A DNA stretch of 64,000 nt, taken from contig JAGQDJ010000123.1 in NCBI GenBank assembly GCA_022885665.1, forward strand, positions 102,561-166,560. The letters run 5' to 3'. A program made the position numbers and the translations under genes. The notes below the pieces were generated by a model. That model did not search any database and had not been told where the DNA came from. It saw nothing but the letters and a program-made list of their open reading frames with translations. The DNA is from Triops longicaudatus. Taxonomy: Eukaryota > Arthropoda > Branchiopoda > Notostraca > Triopsidae. This document shows positions 11,846-25,800 of the stretch, one piece after another. Within the stretch, counting starts at the first letter, position 1; each line of letters starts with the position of its first letter.

Positions 11846-13617
11846 ATGACATCAGCTAATCCCGCATTACAGATGAAAGTGGTGTTGTTAGGCGAAGGAT
11901 GCGTAGGAAAAACTTCGTTGGTCTTACGGTTTGTGCAAGATCAGTTTGTGGAGAAACACAATTCAACCATTCAGGTAGAGAAGTTATTTGGCCATATTTT
12001 CAGTAATAAACGATGTGCACCTCCTTAGGCGTCTTTCGTGACCAAGAAGATGACAGTCGGTCGGCAAAAAGTTATATTAAACATATGGGATACAGCCGGG
12101 CAAGAGCGGTTTCACGCCTTAGGCCCAATTTATTACCGCGATGCCCAGGCCGCTATCTTAGTTTACGATATCACAGACCATGACTCCTTCCAAAAGGTTG
12201 ATTTTTGCTGCTATTTGATTTTTAAAGCTTTGAAAAATGAAATTTTATTCTAGGTGAAAACTTGGGTAAAAGAGTTGCGTCGAATGCGAGGCCAGGATGT
12301 TTTGGTTGCCATTGTAGGAAATAAACTTGATTTGGAAAAAGAACGTCATGTAGATTCAACGGAAGCCCAAAAGTAACCACAAAGCTATATATTATGGACT
12401 GTTGTTATAAAATGCGTATTTATCTGTCTCATTCGGGAAACCCTTGTCTGCCCCAGACTACTAGCTAGCAAGCCTTGTAACCGGAACTGGTGGCGCCTAA
12501 TTTATAAAATAACTTAATTTCATCAGTTACCTTAGTACTGATAGCTTAAAGTATGTTTGCTGAAATTAGAACGGCACATTTATAATTTAGAAGATAATCC
12601 TAAGAAATAAAGGAACAAAAATCGAACTTAATTTCGACTTACTGTACTTTACCTTACCTAATTTATCTAATGCAGAATCAGCCAACATAATGTAACCTAA
12701 CCTTTATTCTGCGTAATATAACTAAATTACTTAATCTGTCTTTAACTGAATATCTTCAGTTAACGCAGCAACGAGCCACAATCACGCCACACCATTATAA
12801 GAGAAAATAAGAGAAATTTAACCCATTAAAGGCCAAATTTTTTCGGATTTTTTTCCAACTTTATTTCTATTCATCTCGCAGCCGTATAGTTAGGGAAAAA
12901 TTTATGCTCAAATTAACATTCATTTTCCCAAAATTTCAAAAGGAAGTCTGATCCCCAAATGGTGAGCACGGCACGCACCATCTATTTTTCATGCTATCTT
13001 TGACGCAGTTTAAATGCAGCCCAACTTTGCGTTTAGCGCATTGTTCTCGTACATTTTTTTTTTCATACCGCACATATCCTTTGTTTACCTCTTCTTCACG
13101 TTCACGTAAGTGTAATCCGGATAACCGGATGTCGATAGGGACACGACTAGTTGTTAGTTTAGCGAAGATTTTCTCCGAGTCTTTTGGGGTCAGAAAGTGG
13201 TACGACGAAGCAATAATTCACCTAATAACTCTGCTAATAATTCGCCTGAAATCTAGCAAAGGAATTGTACTGTGAGGGAAAACTGAACTCATGCATGCGG
13301 TTTTAGATTACAAAGTATTAGGATACATACGAATCAACTCGTAAGAATTGTCTAAAGAAATATAGTAACTAAAATGTACATTTTTATTCTACAGCTACGC
13401 TACTTCTGTGGGTGGTCACCATTACCAGACCTCTGCCAAGACCAATCGAGGTGTGGAAGACCTCTTCGTGGGAGTAGTCCAAAACTATTTGCAGCTCAAA
13501 GTTGTCAAGCAAGAGCAAACCGCCCAGCAGAACGTTTCAAATTCTTCCAGTGGCGTTGTCGTTGTGGAAGATTCTATCGACCAGCTTCCCAAGAAAAGTT
13601 GTTGTTCATCTTCATAG
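11846..13617 (+). CDS. RAB21: Ras-related GTPase Rab21
   Basis: Exons 11846-11974, 12029-12196, 12254-12372 and 13395-13617 give 212 residues. Rab21 is a small GTPase of early endosomes that controls integrin and endosome traffic. The P-loop is GEGCVGKT, switch 2 is WDTAGQERFHALGPIYYRD, the guanine-specificity motifs are NKLD and SAK, and the C terminus KSCCSSS has the double cysteine for geranylgeranylation. The LGEGCVGKTSLVLRF and FHALGPIYYRD blocks separate it from Rab5 and Rab22. The second-residue region MTSANPALQ is short, as usual. The third intron is long (about 1 kb) and contains a patch of degenerate AACCTAA repeat. Confidence 0.96.
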
Positions 13618-14715
13618 CTTCTACCTACTACCATCAACATTGAAACGAATTTAACAAGTTTTGACCGTACGATTCCACGTGTCCGTCTAGAATCGTGATC
13701 TTATATCCCCAAGTCTTGTACAGTTATTATTCTTCGTTTTGACCCATTCAGCCTTTACTTCCCCCTCGAGAAGTGAAGATCTTAAAAAGTGGGAAGAAAA
13801 ATTACTCTTGTAATCATTATCATGTAAAGAGTTATAAAAGAAGTTTGACTTTAAAAAACTTTTCTTTGGAGACGTTGAATTTTATTTCGACGGGCGTCAG
13901 ATGTTCTGTTTTGCGCAGTTCATATTTTTTTTTCGTCTTTCGTTTCGTGAACCGACACAACGAAAAACCCACGAAGGATTATTATGATTTTTTTGTTGTT
14001 TTGTTTTAGCATACAAGGATTTTTTTGAATGAACAATACCTCACCGACCACATTGACATTTCTAAAACGGCTTTTTTCTTGCTTCTTAGCTTATCGCTTT
14101 ATAGACACATACACATACTTTTATTTTTCCTGTCTGCACTGAATTTTCCTTTTTTGTAAAACACACCAAATTTTTGGAGACAGTCTCACAGAATTCTTTC
14201 CTTTTTGTTCTTAAAAAAAAGAAGAAAAAAGCATTTTTAGTTGTTGCAGTAGTGATAGTAACAGTACGTGATGGCGATATCCAAAACGAGCTACTTCTCT
14301 TTTTTGAAACTTTCAAGACGTCCAAGTAAATCTTTCTACCCATCTGGCAATTAGCAATCAAAAATTAACATTCAGACCTACAAGCATGCACACAATCCTA
14401 TTCGAACGTGTGATTTTTTTTCTCTCGCTTTCGTAACCTTTCGCATTTCATACATACAATTAGTTTTTTGTCATCATCATTCAGGTCGCAATGCGTCAGG
14501 GAAACGGGGGGCCGGGAGGGGGTCGAAGAGAGAGAGAGAGAGAGAAAGGAGTCAGTGACATTGAATTCGGGTTGCGGTTCTTGGGTGTAAAAAGAGCTTT
14601 TTCCTTTTCTCACAATCTATTTTCTTGCTTCTCTCGTCCCTGTAAATTCTCGAAGTTTCCCTTTTTTTCTTCGTTCGAGGGGCAACCTAAGTTATAGTCC
14701 TTCCTTTACATCTCT
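13618..14715. other. Convergent 3' region of RAB21 and TAO kinase
   Basis: This holds the 3'UTRs of two genes that face each other. It contains a (GA)n simple repeat at about 14527-14546 and several T-rich tracts. No coding stretch is supported. Confidence 0.5.
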
Positions 14716-17700
14716 TCACTGCGAGGAAGCGCCTTGACCCGAACCTGACCTCCCCGGCCCTCGTGCTAGGCTCACTATCGAGCCAGTGACTGAATCAATG
14801 TCATCATCGCCGTACGACTCCCGCGATGGCTCAGCAATAGCCATGGCGCTATAACAGGGGAGGAAACAATAATTGTAAAATCAGAGTCGAATGGAATTGA
14901 GAAGTTACCTGAATCCCATGCGAACCGATTCATCGTCAAACTGTTCCAATTCTTTGGACTGGTTTTCATGCAACTGCCGGATACGATCTCGACGTTCTCG
15001 AATAAACTCGTTGGTTTCCTGGCTCATCTGTGGGTATTACAAGGAAAAGGTTGACATTAGGTTACAGACATTACAGCATAACCACAATGTTAATGTAAAA
15101 TAGGAAAAGCAAGTAAATACACGATTCGCTTATGACCGGGTCAGATGGAAGAATGGAACAATACAAAGTATTTAAAAAAATAAAATAAATTGATAATATT
15201 CAAATTTGTAGAAATCTTGAAAGTTGAAGTATTTGCTAAGATTTACGTAAACAAAACTATATACTTTTTGCTCCAATAAAGCTCTTCGAACAGAAACTCG
15301 GTTTTCGAGCTCGGTTCGCTCTCTATTGCGTTGAGCTTCAGCTGTGATTTTGCTCTTTGACTGGTACGCCATCAGGATTTCCAATTCCCTTTGTAGACGA
15401 TCTCGGAGAGCTTGTGCCTCAATTTCTTGCGATTCATCCAATCGAATCTGTAACGCAACCCGACCATTAGAGCCTCAATTTTATCACGATTGATTCTCGA
15501 AAATTGAGAAGTCGCGTTTAGGAAGAAAAGAGAAAACAGCGAAGCTTACGGATTGTTTCTGAAGCATTTCGGCAATGTTTTGCTCATACTGTTCTCCCAG
15601 TAAAGCCAGTTTCCTTCGTTGGTCTTCTTTCAGCTTTTTCAACATGACTTTTTGCTGATCCCGTGGCGTGGATGCAACCATTTGCGCTTTCAACGCCTTA
15701 TACTGGCGCGTTTGAATCTTGACCGTATCACGAAACTGTTTCCGTATTTGGATTTCTTTTTGCTATTCATTTGGAAATCAAAACCGTCAACTTTACTGTA
15801 ATAATTAAACACTGAAAAATTAATACTTTCAAGCTCTTCGGTTGCTGTTTCAATTCCAACGCGTGCTTCTTACGCAATTCGCGCTCCGCCCTCTGCGTGT
15901 ATTCGTGCTGATTGGTCAACTCCGTTTGGTGCTGACGTCGGAGCTGCTCTTCCCGAAGCATGTGCACAGATCTTTGCTGTCGGTATTCCAACTCTTGTGT
16001 GAGCTCGTGATGACGTAAAAGCATGGCATGGGCAGTTTCTAACTGAGCTTGGCGTTTGTTCAATTCCTACGAAAATTGCAAGGGGCAAATTCATTAGCAA
16101 CAAGTTTTTCTTATTGTTTGTAAGCGTGTCGCACAATTTTCTTCCAAATTATCACTCCCTTTACACAAACTCCATAGAAAACTAAACGCGAAAATCTTAA
16201 CTTACTTCGCACAATAATTCTCTTTCAAACGTGTGAAACGACAAAGTTTTGGCCCTTCTTAATCGTCTCACTTCCAAATCGAGATAGATTTTTTGACTTT
16301 GGACCAACTTTTCTTCTTCCCGCGCTTCCATCGCTTTTAAAGTTTCCTTATAACTCCTGGAACGTATAACAATAATCCGTTACCAAATTTCACAGTTCTA
16401 AACGAATCACGATCAGTATATTACTGTAGTGATGCATCACGCTGTCTCTTGCTGGTACTTTCATCCGCATTCACTTCCTGCTTCCAGCGCTCTTTCGTTT
16501 GCTTGTACTCCCTTTTGACTTGAGCTTCAAAGTTTTTGCGTTCTTGAGCGTGTCTGGTGTTAATTTCTTTAACCAACTTCTTCTCCGCCAGGACGTTTTG
16601 CTTCAGCTACAAAATTCAGACAGGAGCTTACAAAATTAGCTTCTATAATCAGTTTCCACTAAAACAACATATTTTTTTTGACAAAAAGCATATTTTTTGG
16701 TTCAAAATAACCCACGTTGGTTGTACCTGATCTTTCAAAATTCAAGACCCTCCAATAATAAATACTCTTAAAAAGACAGAAAGAAAGCTTGTCGTACTCT
16801 TTTGTCTGTTTCCTGTTGATGTTTGGTATTGAGTTTTTCCAATTCTTTGCGGAAAGACGTCAATAAGGCTTCGTATTCCTTATCCAGCGCTTGCTTATGC
16901 GTTTCCATTTCCATGCGGCACTTGGCTTCCAATTTGAGCAAAGCGCTTTGGTGCTCGCGACGCATGCGCTTATAACCCGAAATTTGTTCATGCATTTCTT
17001 CTTGCAAGTGTTCTTTCTGCTGCTTCGTGACTATTGATGTCGTGCGGATGGTAGCGAAATGGTTGGTGCCATCTGGACCAACAATCGAATTCCCGACCTT
17101 TTTCAAATAAAATTGTTCAAGAAATCGGAATGAGTTTTACAATTGGCCAACGTTTTGTGCACGAATCAAACCTTCTGTCGAGAACGCATTGAAGGGACGT
17201 ACGCTCCCCCTGTTCCGCCGGTACTTCCGTCCGCTTCCGGTCGCGGAGGCAAGCTCGATGTACTGCTGGACTTGGAAGATGCGGACACGCCCACGGATTG
17301 CACACTCTGCTCTGACGTAAGACTATTACTTTTTGAACTATCTCCTCCCGTCTGATCGTCTTCTGTCGAGTCCACTGCAAAGAAAAGGAATAATAATGAA
17401 AAACGAAATGTCTAACGCGACAAGAAAATCGTATAGCTGCAACATTAATAAAACTCTATTAAACTGTTAACAGACGTTAATAAGACATGCGAAAACTCCA
17501 AAAGCAAAAATGTATTCAATTCTGCATGATTCAGGAACACGAAATCAATAAACGGGAGTTTCCATTTAAATTCTTCTTTCTTAAACGTAATCTACTTGAT
17601 TTTTCATTGCTTGTGTTAAAAATAATTCGATGATTGCCCTAATTAACTGTACATAAAACAACTTTATGGCAATTATGTATTATTAAGCATTATGAAGTAT

Positions 17701-20700
17701 GCATGTGTTATCAAATTATACTTCGCACCCCAAACTCCAATGGTTTTGCTTCTACTTTTCGGAATATTAGAAGCAGTTTACGGAGCACAAATGCAAAACT
17801 GCTAGTCAATTCATAATGATTTTTACGTAAAAAAACATTTTTTTTTATTTTTAAAAAATCTAGAGTGTGTCACGAAAAGATTTTTTCTATATTTCACTTT
17901 AGTTAAATAAACGTCTAATTTTACACTGAATTTTGCACATTTTAATTATTATTTTTTTGTGGACACACTCTTATTTTATAAAGAATTCTTTACGCTGAAG
18001 TCGTTTTAGAGCTATGCTACACAAAAGTTCACATGTTTTCTGATCGTAAGCGCTTTGGCTTTGCAGTGGCCTTAAACTATACGATACGATTTATTTGTAC
18101 TCAATAAGACTGTTTCGAACAGCTTTTCTTGCTTCTATTTTCGTTTAATATGATCTCCCCATTCGAAATTTTCCTTATTGTAAAAAATAGTCATAAAAAT
18201 AAAGATTCTACTATTGCGAAGTAAAATATAACAAACCTTCGGGATCTCCGACAGTGCTTTCGCCTTCGAATGCTTCAACCATTAATATCTTCTTCATTTT
18301 GCGGTAATTTAGATTGTCCAACTCTCGAACGGCTGCTTTGGTACGTTGAATGAGGTCTATTAGCACGTGCGGCGAGCGAAGACGCGAAATGAATTGATGC
18401 TGCGGAAAAAAAGTAATGTTTCGGTTAGTTTTGCAATGGGCAATTGATTAATATATGAACATAATTATACACCGAATCGAAGAAAAAGTCAATACACAAT
18501 ACAACATATAGATAGCGAATAAAACGGCAGTTAGTCATGTTCACGCTGGAACGAATTTGAGAAAATAACAAAACGTAAACAGAACAAATATCAAGTGACA
18601 ACAAAATGTAAATGAATCGTAAAACTCGAAAAATCTAAGAAGTTGTTACGTGTAAAAGTCTGCCAGCGCTGGGCCGATCGGAAGGGTTCTTCTGCAGACA
18701 AGAGTCGACAAAATGCCGAAAGAAGTCCGTCCAGTTACCGGCTTGCAAGCTGGGACTATCGTTCTGAGCAATGTGGTACAACGCACTCATGGCATTCATG
18801 TTGAAATAAGGCGGCTTCCGTTCCGCCAATTCCACGCACGTGATACCCAGCGACCAGACATCCACTTTGCCGTCGTATTGGCCTTCATCCATCGCTAAAA
18901 TGACTTCAGGAGCCATCCAATATGGAGTTCCCACGAAACTATTCGCTGGACAACGAATACTAGCTGAACCAAAATCCGCTACAAAGGGGAAAAACAAAAT
19001 AATTTGCTGTCAATGAAAACTTATTCGCAAAATCTAAAGAAATACATTTATCAATGCACTTCAGCTTAGCCCTTTCAACCAAGGACGATTTTATAGAAGA
19101 TATGTTAAGTCAACACTTGACACTTTAATGTGACTTTTATAGAAGGCGAACCTTTTATTGTCACATTTGGTGAACACGCATTTGCAAGCTGAATTTACTT
19201 TAACATTATTCAGAAGAGACAAAAGAAAAAACCATACTATTATAAAGAAAAACGTAGTCATCATAGATGCGCACGTTCTTTCAATACAATATTTAATTGT
19301 ACGAAATAATAAATCACCCTTTAACAAGTGAAGAGTCACTGCTAAACACATGCCATTGGACAACAACGAAAATTCCCGCTGTGCAAAACTAGCTACGGTT
19401 TAAGCGATATTCGATAACACGACGGAGCGGGACACCGTTCGGAAAGTGAACTAGCGTTTGCACAAAGGCATACGCTGCGGAAGTATTCTATGCCATTTAA
19501 GTTGTTTCTATGCAATTGTAGTACCCTACACAATTTAAATTTTTCGTAAAGTTATAAATATTTTTTTTTCAACTGCGTATTTGCCAAAGACATTTTCTTG
19601 AAGTGCGACCTGTGACTATTATATTACGGTAGCATACAGTCTTAGCAAAAGCACTTTCACTGTTATGACACTAAACAAATGCTATAGAAAGGTTCGCAAG
19701 GCAGCGACAGATTACAAAGTTCGCATAGCGAGAATATCCGTAGTTTTTGTTTTGTATTACACCCTTTCACGTAAGATTATTCAAAATGCACAATCTTGGA
19801 CTTAGTCGGTATTTTTCTTCGTCATACACAAAACACGAACTAAATGGATCAATCACGGAAACGCCAAATAACTTTATTCTCTAATTGTACTGCACGGAAA
19901 ACATGTTACTCATATGTGTCCAAACTTACGATATTCTTTTTTTGATTTTGGTACATGAAGTGAAATAGTGATTAAAGTTCATAAATAAATTATACAATGC
20001 AACCTCTTTTGTATCATGTACCCTTTTTTGAGCGTTTGACTACACAACTCGGAAAATATGAACGGGAACCGCAATGACGCAACGTTTTACTCGGCATTCG
20101 CGATTTTTCGGGTTAATAGCGCAAAAATTTGTTGAAGCGCTGGCTACAAACAGTCTACATTGTTTCATGCGCGTTCTACTCTACCAATGAAATCCTGTAC
20201 CGATATCTTCTAAACAAATAGCTGTGTTATCTAGTTCATTAATGTTATTTACGCAATTTATCGTCACAATTCTCATTCACATTTTCCTCGTTTTTGAAAT
20301 TTATCGTTTACTACAACCCTACTCCAGTGTCAGGCTTTTCAGTTGACGCGACGTGTGATACTAGTGTATACTTCTATAAACTTGCGGTTAAGATAAGAGC
20401 CAACTTCGTTACTCGAAAATCTAAAAGGCCAAAAAGATTACGAACAAGTCTCTTCCCGTCTAACAGAAACGAAAATAATAGAAACAAAATAGGGTAAAAT
20501 CACGATATAACGAACAATCGGCTGTAGTGTCCAAGGTTCTGGCGAAACACCTACGTAAATGTACAGGGAATGCTTCGGCTATAGCGAATTCGCCTATAAT
20601 ATATTTTCAACTATAACGTACAAAAACTGTGGTCCTCGTGGCAATTTACACATGCTTTTTCCTTCCGCTAAAGTGAACACAAGCGCTACCATGCGGTAAC

Positions 20701-22160
20701 GCATAAAAAAAAGCAAACTTGGAAGAAAAATTTTTGTTCCGCAAGATTACGATACTTGAGCTGGTGTTCTAGGTTTTTAATACGGCTCCTCAAACAAGCC
20801 CCTTTGGTGCTTTCGCTCTCGAATGACTTTTACTGGCCGTATGTGATATAGATGAATGCCGGAATAAAAACTGTTCATTCAACTGTGCTCAATTATTTTA
20901 ATAAAAATAATGACCAAAAACGGGCTGCTCTTGCGAAGCGGCGTCCATTGACACGTGACATGCTACGTGAAATAATAGACATGATAGAAAATATGAGTAA
21001 AACTATTTTGGCACTTCGGGCCAAAATTGCCTATTATGTATAATCGGCTATAACGTACATATTTTCCGTCCCTTGTGTGTACGTTATAGCGAGACTTTAC
21101 TGTACACGAATTTTCCTTCCAAATTCTACCGCACACCCCAGTGCTATTAGATCAGCCAATGTCAACCGAGTTTTTCTACGTTACTCCTTGTCTAGCGCTT
21201 TTCCATAACTGTTGAAATTTCTATTCCCTTGTTATAAAGATATCGTGCCAGTTTTCTACAACACTGCGGTGCGGAAATTGTGTATCTGTTTCAGAGCGAA
21301 TCACACTTTTCACCTTTACCTTATCTAAAAGATACGAGTAAAACAAATTTACCTGAACAATCAAACTTCCTCTGAAAGCTCAATTACCTAAAAGAAAACT
21401 GAACTAATATAAATTTAACCGATGTTTAGGAATTAACATAAGAGAATTAACATTAACAGAATTATGAAAGAGAGTTATGAGTTAAACAAGGTTATGAAAA
21501 TCTAGTTTTTCCTTTGATTACCACGGTGTTGATACAATCACGTCACGTGTACCAGAAGTTGGTAAAGCGCAACGTTACCTAGTTTGATGGTGCCCATTTC
21601 CGTAAGGAGAATGTTGCCAGCTTTGACGTCGCGGTGAATGCGTCCCATGCTATGCAAGTAATCCAGGCCCCGCAAAACTCCCTCACATATGGCCGCGATT
21701 TCTTCCTCTTTCAAGGGCCGTTTATGGACCTCGATGATATCTGAGGCGGAGCCTAGACAATACTCCATCACGAGCCAGGCCGTGTGCTCACGGAGGTAAC
21801 ACCCTTTGTATTCGATCGTATTGGGATGGCGTAAGGCGCATAGAAAACGGATCTCTTTAAGAATGTCCTGCCACTTCTCCCAACTCTGCTTCCCCACGTA
21901 AGACATCTTCTTAATAGCCACCACCTCCTTGGTGACGACATTACGAGCGTAATAAACGGCACCAAAGCTGCCATGACCGATCTCACGCAAGTCTTCAAAG
22001 ATACGCTCCGGGTCATCGTGGATAAAAAGCTCAGACACCTCCGGGTCCTTCAAACTACCTGGCCTGCAGGATTTAATCAATAAAAAGAAAGAAAAAATAA
22101 GAACCATAAGTACATTTATCTCCGCCTCATTTTAAAATTTTACCTGGGTACAGAAGGCAT
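14716..22160 (-). CDS. TAOK: TAO-family serine/threonine kinase (STE20 group)
   Basis: Thirteen coding exons in transcript order: 22144-22160, 21579-22063, 18650-18978, 18237-18399, 17172-17374, 16798-17097, 16425-16606, 16206-16356, 15827-16066, 15550-15762, 15265-15447, 14909-15027 and 14716-14848; 905 residues, all phases close. TAO kinases phosphorylate MAP2Ks (p38/JNK pathways) and Hippo-family kinases. The N-terminal kinase domain has GHGSFGAVYYAR, Lys57 in VAIKK, HRDVKAGN, DFGSAS and GTPYWMAPE, so it should be active. A Ser-rich linker (GGDSSKSNS, SVGVSASS) follows, then HFATIRTTSIVT and long coiled coils containing HQTELTNQHEY and RQQPKSLK-like TAO signatures. The linker resembles fly Tao. 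The intron 18979-21578 contains a pogo/Tigger-like element. Confidence 0.96.
20492..21102. mobile_element. Pogo/Tigger-like DNA transposon remnant
   Basis: Imperfect terminal repeats bounded by TA dinucleotides. The left end (after TA at 20490-20491) reads GGGTAAAATCACGATATAAC. The right end, read inward on the minus strand after TA at 21103-21104, reads CAGTAAAGTCTCGCTATAAC. TA duplication and a CAGTnnAGTCTCGnTATAACG terminus are typical of Tigger/pogo elements. The phrase CTATAACGTAC recurs inside both ends. An internal ORF at 20852-21043 is short; its RRPLTRDMLREIIDMIE stretch is not a clear pogo transposase fragment. At 611 bp it is non-autonomous. It sits in the large TAO kinase intron. 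Confidence 0.65.
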
Positions 22161-22860
22161 AATGCCGTCTGCCCGGGCCCTCCCCCGCGATTACGGCAGC
22201 TACTTTCTGTAAAAATACAAACAAATAACTGTCTTTATTTCTGAGCAATATTTCATGCTTCGCACATGTCCCATGCGCTTAAACATAGTTTGGAACATAA
22301 CGACAAAATTGGAACAAAGCAACGCAAACTTGCACCAATTAGAATATGCGTTTTATTTCTTTTTTTTCGCACATGGCTTAGTTTTAATCGCCTAATCAAA
22401 GTCTGCTCACAAAATAATCTAAGAAAACTAATCTCTACGAGAGCTAAGTGTAACTAACAATGTAAGTGTAACTAAACATTATTATTAGCACGGTTTTGTG
22501 AACAAATGCCAACTTATTGACAAAGAAGGTGGCAAGCATCGGTTATATGATGGCGAGAGGCATTAGGAGAGCATGCTTGGAGGAAAACTGAGGGGAAAGA
22601 ACACAAACAATGTCACCGACAATGCATGGTTTAAGACCTCCCACTAGCAAAACTTACCTATAAGTGGCAGCCATAAAATGGCGATTCAGTTGGCAAGGAA
22701 CGACTGGAGGAAGGAAAGAACAGTGATTAGAAATATCTTTCATTGAGTCATGGAGCGTGTTACACTCGGGAGGAAAGAAAGAGTTGCTTTTTGAGAGGGG
22801 AAGGGCCAGCCAAAATGGCGGCTCATCATCACAACTTTTTTGAGGATCACAACCAAGCAA
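22161..22860 (-). promoter_or_regulatory. TAO kinase 5'UTR and likely promoter
   Basis: The coding start exon extends upstream to an acceptor TTTTTACAG at 22207. A good minus-strand donor, TATAG|GTAAGTT, at 22658 suggests an untranslated first exon above it. Two AAAATGGCG motifs (22675-22683 and 22812-22820, the latter continuing to GGC) match the YY1/Pho GCCAT core often found close to start sites. If the first exon is transcribed, it contains an upstream ORF that ends just inside the next exon. Confidence 0.4.
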
Positions 22861-25800
22861 AATCGATCAAGGAGAGGCGCGCTAAAGGATCTCAGGAAAC
22901 TTTAGGGAATTAAGGTTAGGATTACAAGCTCACGAGCACCTGGGCAACTTCAACTGACCTTGATTAACGTAATTAATCCAGGCAAAACATATACACCATA
23001 CAACTTCCCCCGACTCACGATTACTTATTACAACACTAATACTCACTAGGTGGCGGCAGAGCAGTGGGAAAATGTCCCACTGGTCGTCGTTCGAGGTTGA
23101 CGAAACGGCTGACAGAGAGCACTCACAGAGTGAAGTCACTGCCTGGCAAAACCTGCAGTAATAAGAAATGCATTGAAATATTCAGTTATTATAGTTACGC
23201 AAAACTGACAATCAAAAAGCCTTCATTACCATTACCTAAACCCTTTTTTTAAAAAAAACATAAAAAAGAAAATTTCGCTTTAAGACTACATTATACCTCA
23301 CTGACGAATAGAAGAATCTCACGCTAAATGGTTCAGACGATTTTGAAAAAAAAATAAGATTTGCTCATGATTTTTCAATTGTCACATCTAACGCTGATAA
23401 TAGAGGATTTTCAATACAATTTATGTACAAAATTTGTTACAAAATCTCCTATTTAATCTCCCTGTAAAAAAAGAAAAGAAAAAGAATCGGAAAATTTAAT
23501 CCAGAAGATGTATTGGATTCATTTGATTTCTTTTTCTTTTTAACGAGAGCGAAGTTAAAATTTTTAAATCATTTTCAGTGTGCACATTTTCAAACATTCT
23601 CACTAACCCATTACAAAACTAAATAGCGAATTTAAAATCTGTTTTAGTCAAAACGTTAGTTAAAAAGTGTTGTAGTGCACACTAAAACTGCCTTTTGAAC
23701 ATGTTTTTCCCTTAAAAAAAATAATAGTTTTACTCCTTTGTTAAAAATTTGAAATACATTTCGATTGGGAAACCCGTGACACTGAATTGAATAATAGCAC
23801 ACGTGCAGGCACAAAGAAATTGACGGATAAGACAAATGTGCTTTTAGCATTTCATTTTGCTCGCACACACACATACACACAAAAACTTTCCAGAGCCATA
23901 AAAAAATCCTTTAACGTCATTCTTTTTCCAGATGGTTTCCGTTATCCAAATCTGAAAGACTTTTACCCAGTTTTGAGTAATTTACCCCACTATTGAGAAG
24001 CACTGCCTTATCCTAACCAAGTAAATTAACGGTTAAGTTTTAGTTAATTAACAATTAACTAAAATTATGTTGGTATACTGTGAAGGTTGATAATGCAGTA
24101 GAATTGATTTTATTATCAGCTTCCAAGAAAATAGTAAACTGCTATAACGGAGCTTAAAACAAGTCAAAATCATTTAAGGCCACTGTATAACCTGCCAACT
24201 TTCCGCTTGGGAATTAACTGGAAACAGCGCGGAAACTTTCTGGATGATTTCAGGTCAACCATTCAATATTTTTAAAGTGTTTTTATTATTGTAAAATTTC
24301 GATTAGTTATGCTTACTATATTATATCGAGATACTTGCAAAATACGCACTTGGTAATTTTATTTGAGATTTCCGGCAGCACAAAATAGGAGCTTCAACGT
24401 TTGAAAATGCGACCTTGATTGTGTCAAAACCATTCATTCGATTTTACATATCTTTGCACAAAAACTTAGCTCTCTTACATATAAATCAAGGAAAAATTTA
24501 AGCTATACATTCTTACGTGGCCAAGAAAATTTGCATTTTCTTTTTCTATTAAAAACTATAAGTTGTTGTAAACACTGCAAATTCGCATAACCAATTTTCA
24601 GAAAAAAAATCCGTCACACCTCACTTAAATTCTGTTTTAGCATAACTGCGCTGACAACGGTGATTCCAAATAGTTCTAGAATATTGTTATTTTTTATCGT
24701 CTTGTACAGTACTGTACGCTCAGAAAAAAAAATTAAAAAAACGGCAAATAACCGGGTACAGTCCGTTTGGGCCTGCTAGACAATGCTGATATCGGTCCCT
24801 GCTATTATGCCGCTGTCTACTCGTGCTAATGTTCGAAGCACCCCATATGTTCAAAGGAATCTCAACTTGATGGTACTTAAACATTTTCAGTTCATTCGGA
24901 GGATCTTCACAGGATCAAATGTTATAAATATTGCGAGTTTTCTTGAAATGGGCTTAGCTCACGAAAATCAAACGACCTTTACACAATTTTGGATTATTTA
25001 ACCACTATTAAGAAGCAATGGTATAGAGGAGACTCGGGTCAAAAGTAACGTGACGCGAAAGTAACAAAAGGTTTCTTGTGGTTCTAAAAAAAATCATAGG
25101 CATGTCACATACCACTGAGCACTCGTACTAAAAGCTGCATGTGGAAATATTGACAATTAGTGAAGATATTCATTAATGTCTAATTACCTTTTTTAAAAAT
25201 AAAACGGGTGGCATGTTTTCGTCCGTTGTGTTCACTATAGATGACCAAAAATTTTTACGAAATATTTTTTTAGTTGATCGAATGCTACTGAACAGTATGT
25301 AAAGAACTCGAACACCATAGTCCCATAGTTGTCGTTTTTTATAGGAGACCTAGAAATCCGACTGCACCCGTCGAAACGATACTAAAAGTCGATTTTGGTT
25401 GCATTTTCTCTTTTATTTATACAGCTTTCCTCAAAGTATACTATGTCTTCACGGAGATAAAGCTAGAATGTTCCAGTATTATGTGACGGTTACGTTCTGT
25501 AAGCCGTCAGCTGAAGAACGGGGAAGGGAATGGTATAAGTTCCTAAGGACGGATTTTGGCTTGAAGATCAAAGTTTTATTATACACTCGCTAAAATAAAA
25601 GTCACCACTATTCGGGGATGAATTGACTAAAAGATTAAGAGGGACAGAGAGACAGGAGGGCGAGCGGGAGGGACAGCGAGAAGGTAAGCGCTTGAAGACG
25701 AGCGTTGCTGCTGCTTAAGGAGGCCTTTGAAGTTTTTTGTTGTCAGATCCTTTGTTGGCCTATCAGGCAGGCATGTTAAGTAAACCTAGGCCTGTCATGG

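Noticed and set aside
24783..25001. 72-codon ORF in the TAO kinase-SH2B gap
   Set aside because: No motif, no splice context and AT-rich surroundings; chance length for this composition.
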